Below, piece by piece: positions 49,135 through 57,269 of a stretch of DNA of 64,000 nucleotides. The notes beneath the pieces were generated by a model that saw only the letters and a list, made by a program, of their open reading frames with translations, was not told the origin of the DNA and searched no databases. Origin of the DNA: DATCLS01 sp036563805 (GTDB lineage: Bacteria > Actinomycetota > Acidimicrobiia > Acidimicrobiales > VFJN01); NCBI GenBank assembly GCA_036563805.1, contig DATCLS010000016.1:1-64000 (forward strand), in the 5' to 3' direction. The position numbers were made by a program, and so were the translations under genes. Position 1 is the stretch's first letter. Each line of letters opens with the position of its first letter.

Positions 49135-50064
49135 ATGGATGGTCGCTCCGCTTCCGGGTCCGGGTCCGATCGGCTGGCGTCCGCCCTGGCGCCGTTCGGC
49201 GCCGAGGCCGTCGCCATCGCCCGCCTCGTCGTGCCGCTCGACGGGTCTCCGTTCGCCGAGCGGGCGCTGCCCGTGGCCCGGTGGGCCGCCGGCGCGCTCG
49301 CGGCCGACGTCCAGGTGGTCGAGGTCGTGCCCGCCCGGGACGACGAGGCCGCCGAGGCGGCGATCCGCTACCTCGACGCCGTCGCCCACCGCCACCGGGC
49401 CACCAGCTGGGACGTGCTGCGCGGCGACGACGTGGCCCGGGCGCTGGCCGACGCGGTCGCCGGGGCGCCCGACCGGGTCGCCTGCATCGCCACCCACGGC
49501 CGGGACCGCAGCGCCGCGCTGCTCGGGTCGGTGGCGGCCGCGCTCCTGCACCGCAGCCGCCGGCCGGTGCTGCTGGCCGGCCCGCACGCCCGGCCGGTCG
49601 ACGCCACCGACGCCCCCGTCGTGGTCGCGGTCGACGGGACCGCCCGCGACGACCACCTCGTCCCGGTCGCCCTCGGCTGGGCCGGCCGGCTGGCCCGCCC
49701 GCTCGTGATCGCCACGGTGGCGGAGCCCGCGCCCCGGCCCTACGAGCGGGCGGGCGCCGAGCGCCGGGCCCACGGGCCCGCCGACCCCGAGCGCTACGTC
49801 GACGAGCTCGCGGCCCGGGCGGCCAAAGCCGGGGCCGAGGCCGGCGTGGCGGTCGAGGGCCGGGTGATCTACGACCCGGTCAGCGTGCGGGAGGGCCTCG
49901 TCCCCGAGCTCGACCGCACCGCCGCCCTCGTCGTGCTGGGCTCCCGCCCCCGCCAGGGCCTGCCCCGCATGGTCCTCGGCAGCCACGCCGCCCGCATCGT
50001 CCACGACGTCGCCATCCCGGCGCTCGCCGTGCCGCTTCCCGCCGCCGGCGAGTCGCCCACCTGA
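49135..50064 (+). CDS. Universal stress protein with two Usp domains
   Basis: A 309-residue tandem Usp protein. Domain 1 starts ARLVVPLDGSPFAERALPVA and ends with IATHGRDRSAALLGSVAAAL. Domain 2 starts VVVAVDGTARDDHLVPVALG and ends VVLGSRPRQGLPRMVLGSHA, with the G-2x-G-9x-G(S) ATP-binding pattern clearest in the second. Such two-domain proteins are core members of actinobacterial hypoxia/dormancy regulons. ATG 49135 was preferred to the GTG at 49063, which would add 24 unlikely residues and swallow the promoter. Confidence 0.9.
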   Translation: MDGRSASGSGSDRLASALAPFGAEAVAIARLVVPLDGSPFAERALPVARWAAGALAADVQVVEVVPARDDEAAEAAIRYLDAVAHRHRATSWDVLRGDDVARALADAVAGAPDRVACIATHGRDRSAALLGSVAAALLHRSRRPVLLAGPHARPVDATDAPVVVAVDGTARDDHLVPVALGWAGRLARPLVIATVAEPAPRPYERAGAERRAHGPADPERYVDELAARAAKAGAEAGVAVEGRVIYDPVSVREGLVPELDRTAALVVLGSRPRQGLPRMVLGSHAARIVHDVAIPALAVPLPAAGESPT

Positions 50065-50132
50065 GCGGTGGCGGCGCGCCGCCGGCCGGACCGGCGCGGC
50101 TGGAGCGGCGCCGGCGAGCGGCAGGCGGGGTT

Positions 50133-50146
50133 GGGACCCCGGGCCC
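50133..50146 (+). promoter_or_regulatory. Weak DosR-like box upstream of rtcB
   Basis: TTGGGACCCCGGGCCC keeps the GGGAC core and a CCC right end but has GC-rich centre bases; about 100 bp before the rtcB start. Confidence 0.3.
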
Positions 50147-50243
50147 TCCCCGGCACGCTGGTCGTGGCGGACGATGGGACGATGTCAGCGAGGAGTCCGA
50201 GCAGTCACAGAGTCGTGACCGGTACCGGAGGCTGACCGCACCG

Positions 50244-51680
50244 ATGGCATCCCTGAGCGTCGCTGAGCTCGTCGAGGAGGCGCCCTGGCGCTGGCGCATC
50301 GACCGCACCGGCGATATGCGCGTGCCGGGCGTCGTGTTCGCGTCCCGCGAGCTGCTGCCCGACATCGCCGGCGACCGGTCGCTCGACCAGGTGGCCAACG
50401 TGGCCACCCTCCCGGGCATCGTGGGCGCCTCCTACGCCATGCCCGACGTGCACTGGGGCTACGGGTTCCCGATCGGCGGGGTGGCCGCCACCGACGTCGA
50501 GGAGGGCGGCGTGATCTCGCCGGGCGGCGTGGGCTTCGACATCTCCTGTGGGGTCCGGCTCCTGCGCAGCGAGGTCCGCCGCGACGAGCTGGAGCCGAAC
50601 CGGGCCCGCCTCATGGACGCGCTCGACCGCCGCGTCCCCAAGGGCATGGGGCGGGGCGCGGTGTGGGACGTGCGCGACGACGCCGAGCTGCGCCGGGTCC
50701 TCACCCGGGGCGCGGTCGAGGCCGTCGACCGGGGCTTCGGGACCGAGCACGACCTCGCCCGCTGCGAGGACGGCGGCATGCTGGTCGGCGCCGACCCCGC
50801 CGCGGTCAGCGACCGGGCCCTGGCCCGCGGCCTGCGCCAGCTCGGGAGCCTGGGCTCGGGCAACCACTTCCTCGAGCTCCAGGCGGTCGACCGGGTCGAC
50901 GACCCCGCCATCGCCGCCGCGCTCGGCCTGGAGGCCGGCCAGGTGTGCGTGATGATCCACTCCGGGTCGCGGGGGCTCGGCCACCAGGTGTGCACCGACC
51001 ACGTCCGGCAGATGGAGGCGGCCATGGCCCGCTACGGCGTCCGGGTCCCCGACCCGCAGCTCGCCTGCGTGCCGGTCCGGTCCCCGGAGGGCGAGGCCTA
51101 CCTGGCCGCCATGGCCGCGGCCGCCAACTACGGCCGGGCCAACCGGCACATGCTGGCCGTCGCCGCCCGCCGGGCGTTCGCCGCTGCCGGGGTCGGCGAC
51201 CTCGAGCTGGTCTACGACGTGTCCCACAACCTCGCCAAGCTCGAGTACCACGAGGTCGACGGCGCCCGCCGCCTGCTGTGCGTGCACCGCAAGGGCGCCA
51301 CCCGGGCCCTCCCGCCGCACCACCCCGACCTCCCCGCCGACCTGGCCGAGGTCGGCCAGCCCGTGCTGGTCCCCGGCTCGATGGGCACGGCGTCGTACGT
51401 GCTGGCCGGCACCGTCACCAACACCGCGTTCCACTCCACCTGCCACGGCGCCGGCCGGACGATGAGCCGCACCGCCGCCCGCCGCCAGGTCCGGGGCCCG
51501 GCGCTGCGCCGCGAGCTCGAGGCGGCCGGCGTGGCCGTGCGCGCCGCCTCCAACCGGGGGCTGGCCGAGGAGGCGCCGCTCTCCTACAAGGACGTGGACG
51601 AGGTGGTGGCGACCGTCGAGCGCGTCGGCCTCGCCCGTCGGGTGGCGCGCCTCGTCCCTATCGGGGTCGTGAAGGGCTGA
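50244..51680 (+). CDS. rtcB: RNA-splicing ligase RtcB
   Basis: A 478-residue GTP- and Mn-dependent ligase that joins RNA 3'-phosphate or 2',3'-cyclic phosphate ends to 5'-OH ends, repairing or recircularising broken RNA. Metal and guanylylation motifs are complete: GGVGFDISCGVRLLR, GSLGSGNHFLE, MIHSGSRGLGHQV, YDVSHNLAKLE, VHRKGATRALPP, GSMGTASYVLAG and the nucleophilic His in TCHGAGRTMSR. ATG 50244 gives the standard family length; GGAGG lies about 12 bases upstream. It converges on the archease gene 34 bp away. Confidence 0.95.
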   Translation: MASLSVAELVEEAPWRWRIDRTGDMRVPGVVFASRELLPDIAGDRSLDQVANVATLPGIVGASYAMPDVHWGYGFPIGGVAATDVEEGGVISPGGVGFDISCGVRLLRSEVRRDELEPNRARLMDALDRRVPKGMGRGAVWDVRDDAELRRVLTRGAVEAVDRGFGTEHDLARCEDGGMLVGADPAAVSDRALARGLRQLGSLGSGNHFLELQAVDRVDDPAIAAALGLEAGQVCVMIHSGSRGLGHQVCTDHVRQMEAAMARYGVRVPDPQLACVPVRSPEGEAYLAAMAAAANYGRANRHMLAVAARRAFAAAGVGDLELVYDVSHNLAKLEYHEVDGARRLLCVHRKGATRALPPHHPDLPADLAEVGQPVLVPGSMGTASYVLAGTVTNTAFHSTCHGAGRTMSRTAARRQVRGPALRRELEAAGVAVRAASNRGLAEEAPLSYKDVDEVVATVERVGLARRVARLVPIGVVKG

Positions 51681-51714
51681 CCGGGCGGGGACCTCGGGCG
51701 GGACCCGGTCGGGG

Positions 51715-52173
51715 TCAGACGTCGACCAGGAAGCGGCACGACACCCCCTCGGGGGTCTGGCGCACCGCCAGCTCCGACCGCGAGATCGCCTTCGGAACCG
51801 CGCCGGCGGGCTCCACCCGGTCGCGGGGCGCCAGCCGCAGCACCGCGTCGAGCGCGCCGCCGTCCGTCACCCGGACCTCGGCGGCGACCGGCACGTCCAC
51901 CTCGGTGTCCAGCGCGAACAGCACCTCGTCCAGGAGGTCCACGAGCTGCGTCTCCGGCAGCCCCGGGGGGATCCGCACCGGGCGCCCGACCGGGGCGGGA
52001 CCCTCGGCCGGCTCGGCGTCCTCGGCGCCCTCGGCGGACGCCGCCGGGCGGGCGTAGACCTCCGCCAGCGCTGCCACGGCCTCCTCCAGGCAGCCGGGCA
52101 GGTCGGGCGCCCACGCCTCGAGGATGACGTCCGCCGTGTGGGCGACGGCCCGGTGTCCGCGCTCACCTCCCAT
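51715..52173 (-). CDS. Archease, RtcB activator
   Basis: A 152-residue archease. The family signature VAHTADVILEAWAPDLPGCLE at the N-terminus, LVDLLDEVLFALDTEVDVPV in the middle and SCRFLVDV with terminal acidic residue are present. Archease speeds RtcB guanylylation and allows multiple turnover. An Ala/Glu/Pro loop of about 20 residues (SAEGAEDAEPAEGPAP) is an insert. ATG 52173 was chosen over 52221 because the family motif begins about 11 residues later. Convergent pairing with rtcB supports a working repair system. Confidence 0.9.
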   Translation of the reverse strand: MGGERGHRAVAHTADVILEAWAPDLPGCLEEAVAALAEVYARPAASAEGAEDAEPAEGPAPVGRPVRIPPGLPETQLVDLLDEVLFALDTEVDVPVAAEVRVTDGGALDAVLRLAPRDRVEPAGAVPKAISRSELAVRQTPEGVSCRFLVDV

Positions 52174-52183
52174 CGCGCACCAG

Positions 52184-52201
52184 GGTGCCACGGGTGGCAC
52201 C
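52184..52201. promoter_or_regulatory. Palindrome upstream of archease
   Basis: GGTGCCA-CGGG-TGGCACC is a perfect 7-4-7 inverted repeat 11 bp before the archease ATG, in the archease/FBP-aldolase divergent promoter region. Role unknown. Confidence 0.5.
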
Positions 52202-52299
52202 GCCCCGGCCCCCGGGACCACGCCGGCGGGCCCGTGCCGACGGTCGAGCGCCGACGGCCCGGCATCGACGCCATGCGTGGACCGTCGGCACCGGTCGCT

Positions 52300-52313
52300 G
52301 GGACCTTCGACCC
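52300..52313 (+). promoter_or_regulatory. DosR-like box upstream of the FBP aldolase/phosphatase
   Basis: GGGACCTTCGACCC matches the GGGAC...CCC frame of the DosR consensus at 10 to 11 of 14 positions, 63 bp before the start codon. Confidence 0.45.
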
Positions 52314-52376
52314 TGCCGCCGGGCGGGCGCGCCGCACGACGCTGGCCGGTGACGGACCCGACCCGGAGGTGATCGC

Positions 52377-53561
52377 ATGGTCACGCTGAGCATCATCAAG
52401 GCCGACACCGGCGGGATGGTGGGCCACTCGTCGGTGCATCCCCGGATGGTCGACTGCGCCCACCAGCACGTCCGCGACGCCATCGAGGGGGGCCTGATCC
52501 TGGACGGGGACGTCGCCGCCTGCGGCGACGACACGTCGCTGATCCTCCTGCACGACCGCGGCGAGGAGGACGAGGCGATCCACCGCTTCGCCTGGGACAC
52601 GTTCCGAGCCACCACCGACATCGCCCGCGAGCTCGGCCTCTACGGCGCCGGCCAGGACCTGTTGGCGGATGCCTTCAGCGGCAACCTCCGCGGCCTCGGG
52701 CCCGGCTACGCCGAGGCCAGCTTCACGGTCCGGCCCTCCGAGCCGGTCCTGTGCTTCCTGGCCGACAAGACCGAGCCCGGCGCCTGGAACCTGCCGCTCT
52801 ACCGGATCTTCGCCGACCCCTTCAACACCGCCGGGCTGGTCATCGACCCCAAGATGCACGCCGGGTTCAGCTTCGAGGTCTACGACCTCCGGGAGCACAA
52901 GGCCCTCTGGCTGGACTGCCCGGCCGAGATCTACGACCTGCTGCTGTTCATCGGCGCCCCGGCCCGCTACGTGGTCAAGTCGGTGCGGTCCAAGGCGCTC
53001 GGCGAGGTGGCGGCCGCCACCAGCCCGCAGCGCCTGTCGCTGATCGCCGGCCGGTACGTCGGCAAGGACGACCCGGTCATGATCGTCCGCTGCCAGTCCG
53101 GGTTCCCGGCCGTGGGCGAGGTGCTCGAGCCGTTCGCCTTCCCCCACGCCGTGGCCGGGGCCATGCGCGGCTCGCACCACGCCCCGCTCATGCCGGTCGG
53201 GCTCGACGACGCCCACCCGACCCGGTTCGACGGGCCGCCCCGGGTGGTGTGCCTCGGGTACCAGGTCCAGAACCAGCGCCTCGTCGGCCGACGGGACATG
53301 TTCGCCGACCCGGCCTTCGACCGGGCCCGCCAGCAGGCCAACGAGGCCATGGACTACTTCCGGCGCCACGGGCCCTTCGAGCCCCACCGGCTCCCCCACG
53401 ACGAGATGGAGTACACGACCCTGCCGGCCGTGGCCGAGCGCCTGGCCGCACGGTGGGAGGACCTGCCGGACACGGCGGATGCCGGGGCTGCGGGGGACGG
53501 GCCCGCCGGGGACGGGGCCACCGAGCCCGAGCCGGCGCCCGCCGCCCAGGGGGCGTCCTGA
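52377..53561 (+). CDS. fbp: Archaeal-type fructose-1,6-bisphosphate aldolase/phosphatase
   Basis: A 394-residue bifunctional gluconeogenic enzyme (class V FBPase) that condenses triose phosphates and dephosphorylates the product to fructose 6-phosphate. Visible family blocks: SIIKADTGGMVGHSSVHPRM, DVAACGDDTSLILLHDRG, GQDLLADAFSGNLRGLGPGY, VIDPKMHAGFSFEVYDL, GYQVQNQRLVGRRDMFADPA and YFRRHGPFEPHRLPHDEMEY. GGAGGTGATCGC before ATG 52377 is a near-perfect ribosome site. A 35-residue acidic tail is extra. It ends in a one-base overlap with the BON gene. Typical of archaea and early-branching bacteria; present in some actinobacteria. Confidence 0.93.
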   Translation: MVTLSIIKADTGGMVGHSSVHPRMVDCAHQHVRDAIEGGLILDGDVAACGDDTSLILLHDRGEEDEAIHRFAWDTFRATTDIARELGLYGAGQDLLADAFSGNLRGLGPGYAEASFTVRPSEPVLCFLADKTEPGAWNLPLYRIFADPFNTAGLVIDPKMHAGFSFEVYDLREHKALWLDCPAEIYDLLLFIGAPARYVVKSVRSKALGEVAAATSPQRLSLIAGRYVGKDDPVMIVRCQSGFPAVGEVLEPFAFPHAVAGAMRGSHHAPLMPVGLDDAHPTRFDGPPRVVCLGYQVQNQRLVGRRDMFADPAFDRARQQANEAMDYFRRHGPFEPHRLPHDEMEYTTLPAVAERLAARWEDLPDTADAGAAGDGPAGDGATEPEPAPAAQGAS

Positions 53562-54487
53562 TGGGCGCCGCCCGGGTGCCCGACACGCTCGGTGCGTCCG
53601 GCGGAGCTGGCGCGTCCCGCGTAGCCCGCGTCGCCCGCCTGTCCGGGCTCGCCCTGTTGGCCGTCACGGTCTCGTGGCTGGCGTGGCTGTTCCTCCCCGA
53701 GCCGGCCCGGCGGCCCCTCGACCGGGCTGCGACCCGGGCCGAGCGACGGCTGCGCTACTGGCGGGGCCGGGTCCGGGGCCTCGGCTACCGGCTCGCCCGC
53801 CGGCACCCCGACCCCGACGTCCCCGGGACGGTGCTCGCCGATCGGATCCGGTCGTCGCTCGGCCCGCTGGAGAAGCGTCTCGACATCCCCCGGATCCACG
53901 TCACGGTCGAGGCCACCGCGGAGGGGCCCGTCGCCCTCCTGCACGGTACGGTGCCGTCCGCCCGCGACGCCCGCCGCGTCGAGCGGGCCGTCCACCGGGT
54001 CTCGGGCGTCCGGGGCGTCGAGTCCTACCTGCACGTGACCCCCATCCCCGCCGAGGCCCGGCCGTCCGGGGGTGGGGCCCGTCCGGCGCCCTCCCCCGCC
54101 TACGAGCGACTGGTCGAGGCCGCCTACGGCGCCGGGGCGCCGGCCGACGTGGCGCCGCGGGCCGTGCGGGCCGTGCTCGGCTTCCTGGCCGACCGCGTGC
54201 CCGGTGACGAGCTCGACCAGCTGGCCTCGCACCTGCCCGCCGACGTGCGGGCCCTGTGCACCCCGCCCGCCCGGCGGGGCGCCCACGCCGGCCGGGTGCG
54301 GACCGTGCGCCAGCTCGTCGCCGACCTGGCCCCCGCCACCGACCCCCTGCCGCCCGAGCAGGCCGAGCACGTGATCGAATCGATCCTCGGTGCCCTGCGC
54401 GAGCTGGTCCCCGAGGAGGCCTTCGACGTCGCCGCCGTCCTGCCCGCCGAGCTGCGGGACTTCTGGCTGGCGGCGATGGCCCACTGA
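53561..54487 (+). CDS. BON + DUF2267 domain protein
   Basis: A 308-residue protein: a helix near residues 25-45 (LSGLALLAVTVSWLAWLFL), a basic stretch, a BON domain (IHVTVEATAEGPVALLHGTV, then ARRVERAVHRVSGVRGVESY, about 105-160) and a C-terminal DUF2267-like helical domain (DVAPRAVRAVLGFLADRVPG, QLASHLPADVRALC, VIESILGALRELVPEEAF). BON domains bind membranes or other envelope parts. The TGATG junction with the upstream gene implies co-expression. Likely a stress-related membrane-anchored protein. Confidence 0.85.
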   Translation: MGAARVPDTLGASGGAGASRVARVARLSGLALLAVTVSWLAWLFLPEPARRPLDRAATRAERRLRYWRGRVRGLGYRLARRHPDPDVPGTVLADRIRSSLGPLEKRLDIPRIHVTVEATAEGPVALLHGTVPSARDARRVERAVHRVSGVRGVESYLHVTPIPAEARPSGGGARPAPSPAYERLVEAAYGAGAPADVAPRAVRAVLGFLADRVPGDELDQLASHLPADVRALCTPPARRGAHAGRVRTVRQLVADLAPATDPLPPEQAEHVIESILGALRELVPEEAFDVAAVLPAELRDFWLAAMAH

Positions 54488-54559
54488 CCGGTCCGATCCG
54501 GCCGGTCCCGAACACGCCGGTCCCCCACCGGCCGGCCCCGACGACACGGAGGTACGAGC

Positions 54560-54754
54560 ATGCACGCATCCGTCGGCGACACGCTCGTCGTGGAAGGCCG
54601 CCGCCAGGGGCACCCCCGCCGCACGGGCCGGGTGCTCGAGGTGCGGGGCCGCGACGGCGGGCCGCCCTACCTCGTCCAGTGGGACGACAGCCCCCACCCG
54701 GTGCTGTTCTTCCCCGGCAGCGACGCCCGCATCGAGCACCCGACCACCGCCTGA
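54560..54754 (+). CDS. DUF1918 small protein
   Basis: A 64-residue protein, all of it the SH3-like DUF1918 domain: ASVGDTLVVEGRRQGHPRRT, GRVLEVRGRDGGPPYLVQWD, HPVLFFPGSDARIEH. This family recurs beside universal stress genes in actinobacteria; function unknown. ATG 54560 has GGAGGT six bases upstream. CGGTCC occurs three times in the 70 bp before it. Confidence 0.88.
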   Translation: MHASVGDTLVVEGRRQGHPRRTGRVLEVRGRDGGPPYLVQWDDSPHPVLFFPGSDARIEHPTTA

Positions 54755-54789
54755 CCGGCGGCCCGCCGGGCGGTCGGCCGTGCCGCCGG

Positions 54790-54895
54790 TCAGGGCGGGG
54801 CCGTCAGCGCGGCGGCGAGGCGGCGGAGGACGACGTCCATGTCGGCCCGGGCGGCCGCCGGGTCGTCCGCCCGGGCGATGTAGAGCGCGGCCGGC
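54790..54895 (-). pseudogene. C-terminal remnant of a TetR-like regulator
   Basis: Minus-strand frame reading ALYIARADDPAAARADMDVV, then LRRLAAALTAPP and a TGA at 54790. This is the usual C-terminal helix of TetR proteins. Upstream coding sequence is missing: within a few bases of 54895 the plus-strand fragment begins. Confidence 0.55.
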
Positions 54896-54904
54896 GCTCG
54901 GGCG

Positions 54905-55043
54905 GCGGCTGGCGGCCGCCTTCCCCGGCGCCCGGCTCGACGAGGTGCCCGACGCCTCCACGTTCGTGCCCGTCGACCGCCCCGAGCCGGTCGCCGCCGC
55001 CGTCCACGATGTCCTCGCCCGGGTGCACCGAGCCAGGCGCTGA
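54905..55043 (+). pseudogene. C-terminal remnant of an alpha/beta hydrolase
   Basis: Plus-strand frame reading RLAAAFPGARLDEVPDASTF, then VPVDRPEPVAAAVHDVLARV and a TGA at 55041. This is the tail of an alpha/beta hydrolase, with the position of the catalytic His (VPDASTFVP for the usual VP.agHf.p) lacking His. The N-terminal nine-tenths is absent. Confidence 0.6.
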
Positions 55044-55102
55044 GCCGGGGGGCGATCCTCGACTCTCGCCGGCTGGTTCCCGTCGAGCGGTCGACGGGTC
55101 CG

Positions 55103-55996
55103 CTAGTCCGACGGGACCGCCCCGGGCAGCCACCGCGGCCGGCGCCGAGGGCCGCGCGCCGGGCCTGGCGCGATGGACGCCGGGCGGGCCGTGCGCGTCG
55201 CGCGGACCTCCCGGGCCAGGACCGCCAGGAACCGCACGTCCTCGACGAAGTACCGCCGGAACAGGCGGCGCGGCTCGAGCAGGAAGCGGTGGAACCACTC
55301 CGCCCCGACCCGTTGCATCCACACCGGGGCGCGCGGCGTCCGCCCGACGTACATGTCGAACGAGCCGCCGATGAGCAGGAACACCGGCAGCGGACGCCCC
55401 TCCCGCCGCAGGTGGTCGATGAGGGCGAAGGCCAGGGCGTGCGCCTTCGCAAACGAGACGCCGAGGAACACGAACTCCGGCTCCGCCCGGTCGAGGAGCC
55501 GGGCTGTGGCGCCGACGACCGCGGCCAAGGCGTCCGGGTCACCCGGGTCGAAGACCGGCGGCACGTAGGCCGCGAGGGTCGGGTGCTCGGCCCGCAGCGC
55601 CGCCGTCACGTCCTCGCACGAGGCCACGACCAGCGCCCGGCGGCCGTCGGCCACGATGCGGCGCCACAGCGGGGGCACGAGGTCGCTCCCGGGCAGCCGG
55701 GCCCGTAGGGGCCGGTCGAGGAGGCGGCTGGCCCAGACGATCGGTTGCCCGTCCGGGAGGACGTAGCGGGCGTTGCGCAGGCGCCGGGCGGCGCCCCGCG
55801 GCTCGAGGTCGCCCAGGTGGACGAGGATGTCGACGTTCGGCGTGAACACGATGGGCTCCCGGCCGTCGCCTGCCTGCGGCCCGAGGACCCGCTCGACCGT
55901 CGCCTCGACGCCGACGTCGTCGATGAAGTCGAGGCCGAACAGCCGGCGGGTGGGCGGCCGCGGCGGGGCCGTCGCGAGCGTGGTCAGCGCGCTCAT
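55103..55996 (-). CDS. WecG/TagA/CpsF-family glycosyltransferase
   Basis: A 297-residue membrane-associated glycosyltransferase that adds a sugar (often ManNAc or ManNAcA) to a lipid-linked intermediate. Family blocks: FGLDFIDDVGVEATVERVLG, FTPNVDILVHLGD, VLPDGQPIVWASRLLDRPLR, LPGSDLVPPLWRRI, PEFVFLGVSFAKAHAL and GGSFDMYVGRTPRAPVWMQR, then GAEWFHRFLLEPRRLFRRYF. The C-terminal 30 residues are a basic Pro/Arg tail. Its ATG overlaps the stop of the family-2 glycosyltransferase upstream. Confidence 0.92.
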   Translation of the reverse strand: MSALTTLATAPPRPPTRRLFGLDFIDDVGVEATVERVLGPQAGDGREPIVFTPNVDILVHLGDLEPRGAARRLRNARYVLPDGQPIVWASRLLDRPLRARLPGSDLVPPLWRRIVADGRRALVVASCEDVTAALRAEHPTLAAYVPPVFDPGDPDALAAVVGATARLLDRAEPEFVFLGVSFAKAHALAFALIDHLRREGRPLPVFLLIGGSFDMYVGRTPRAPVWMQRVGAEWFHRFLLEPRRLFRRYFVEDVRFLAVLAREVRATRTARPASIAPGPARGPRRRPRWLPGAVPSD

Positions 55997-57009
55997 CGCC
56001 GTGACGTCTCGTCGCGTTCCCAGACCCGTGATCCGGGCGGGTGCCGGCGGGCGAGGACCCGGGCCGCGGCCACGACACCCGCGTAGACCGCGGCGTCGGC
56101 GAACCGGTCCGGGCCCCGGCAGGCCAGCCGCACGAGCTCACGGACCGTGGCCCGCGTGCCCGGCCGGTCGCACGCGGCGGTCCGCCCGGCCCGCTCCACC
56201 GATCCGGCCGGCTGAGCAGCGGCGAGCCCATGAGCGGGCTCCCGGTCGAGCGCCCGGTTGCGACGGAACGTCCGGCGGAACGTCGCCAGGAGCCCGGCCA
56301 GCGTCGCCGGCGCCACCACAACGACCGGCTCCGTGTCCACCAGCGCGATCTCGTCGGTCCGGAACAGCCGGTCGACGAAGAGGTCGTCCGCGAGCCCGAG
56401 GGGGAACTCGTCGAACCGGCGGCGCGCCGCCGCCGACAGGGCGTAGAACCCGGCGCCCCACAGGCGCCCCATCACCGAGGGCAGCTCCGCCCGGGCTCGG
56501 TAGAACCGGCGGACGGGCCACGAGCTGGCCGAGGTGTCGTACACGAGCGGCGGCCGCGCCGCCAGGGCGCCGGGGCCGGCGAGGTGCGCGAGCACGGCGC
56601 GGACGGCCGTCCCGCTCACGAGCACGTCGGCGTCGAGGTACACGCGGGGGAAGACGGTGGCCCGGTGGTCGGCCGTGCGCAGCGCCCGCTCCTTCGAGGC
56701 GACGTCGACCTCGATCACCGTGACCGCCCGGCCGCGGCGCCGGGCGACAGCCGCGGTGTCGTCGGCGCACCCGTTGCAGACGACGACCACCTCGACGTCG
56801 CGGCCGAGCGACCGGAGCAGCCGGTCGAGGCCCCGGCCGATCACCGCCGCCTCGTCGCGGGCGGGGATCACGACGGAGCCGACGCGCGGGACGGGGGCGC
56901 GGTCGAGCCCGTCCGGGCGAACCGAACGCACCTCGGGCGCGCCGGGCGCCGGTCCCATCGTCGAGGTGCCCGACCCGCCGCCTTGCGCCGTTCGCCCGCC
57001 TCGCACCAT
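55993..57009 (-). CDS. Family-2 glycosyltransferase
   Basis: A 338-residue GT-A fold glycosyltransferase: VGSVVIPARDEAAVIGRGLD, VEVVVVCNGCADDTAAVARR, nucleotide-sugar DXD-like YLDADVLVSG, and GLADDLFVDRLFR as the acceptor/base region. C-terminal part has helices but no clear transmembrane segment. ATG 57009 has GGAAGG seven bases upstream. It heads a two-gene operon with the WecG-type enzyme and lies next to the 11-bp repeat array at 57077. Confidence 0.88.
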   Translation of the reverse strand: MVRGGRTAQGGGSGTSTMGPAPGAPEVRSVRPDGLDRAPVPRVGSVVIPARDEAAVIGRGLDRLLRSLGRDVEVVVVCNGCADDTAAVARRRGRAVTVIEVDVASKERALRTADHRATVFPRVYLDADVLVSGTAVRAVLAHLAGPGALAARPPLVYDTSASSWPVRRFYRARAELPSVMGRLWGAGFYALSAAARRRFDEFPLGLADDLFVDRLFRTDEIALVDTEPVVVVAPATLAGLLATFRRTFRRNRALDREPAHGLAAAQPAGSVERAGRTAACDRPGTRATVRELVRLACRGPDRFADAAVYAGVVAAARVLARRHPPGSRVWERDETSRR

Positions 57010-57049
57010 TCGCCCACCTTCCGCTCGCCACACCGAGGAGCACCCGGTG

Positions 57050-57055
57050 TGTCAA
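57050..57055 (-). promoter_or_regulatory. Candidate -35 box of the GT2-wecG operon
   Basis: On the minus strand TTGACA, a consensus -35, lies 41 bases before the ATG at 57009 and 22 bases downstream of the repeat array. No good -10 is seen, as expected for an activator-dependent promoter. Confidence 0.45.
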
Positions 57056-57076
57056 AGGACGATGGTGGGCACACAC

Positions 57077-57113
57077 CTTGAAGGCGGGCTTACGGCCGGC
57101 TGAGGCGCGCCTG
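57077..57113 (-). promoter_or_regulatory. Four-unit 11-bp array, left copy
   Basis: On the minus strand TCAG, TCAG, TAAG and TCAA occur at plus-strand positions 57110, 57099, 57088 and 57077, exactly 11 bp apart, in the contexts CTTCAGGCGCG, CCTCAGCCGGC, CGTAAGCCCGC and CTTCAAGGTGT. Direct repeats at 11-bp phase are the usual binding geometry of OmpR/PhoB-type regulators. Confidence 0.6.
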
Positions 57114-57138
57114 AAGTCCGCGGCCGTTTTCTTCAGGC
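57107..57138. repeat. Inverted repeat CGCCTGAAG/CTTCAGGCG
   Basis: Two perfect 9-bp arms (57107-57115 and 57130-57138) with a 14-base loop. The left arm contains the first unit of the 11-bp array, the right arm a further CTTCAG unit in the opposite direction. Confidence 0.6.
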
Positions 57139-57269
57139 GACGCACCGCATTTTGTGAATTCGGACGGAACCTTCACGGACCCGAACCACTCCGTTCATGG
57201 ATCTGACGGTGATGTCAACCAACGCAGAGTGGTTGTTGACCAGCAGGTCGGACCTATGCTTGCCTACCT

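Noticed and set aside
50244..51680. RtcB read from far upstream (48756) as one long protein
   Set aside because: The extension is antisense to hsp20 and out of frame with usp; the family length and motif positions fit ATG 50244.
55773..57081. Plus-strand ORFs of 316 and 346 codons over the glycosyltransferase genes
   Set aside because: They are antisense shadows of wecG and GT2, with Arg/Gly/Pro-rich content and no conserved motifs.
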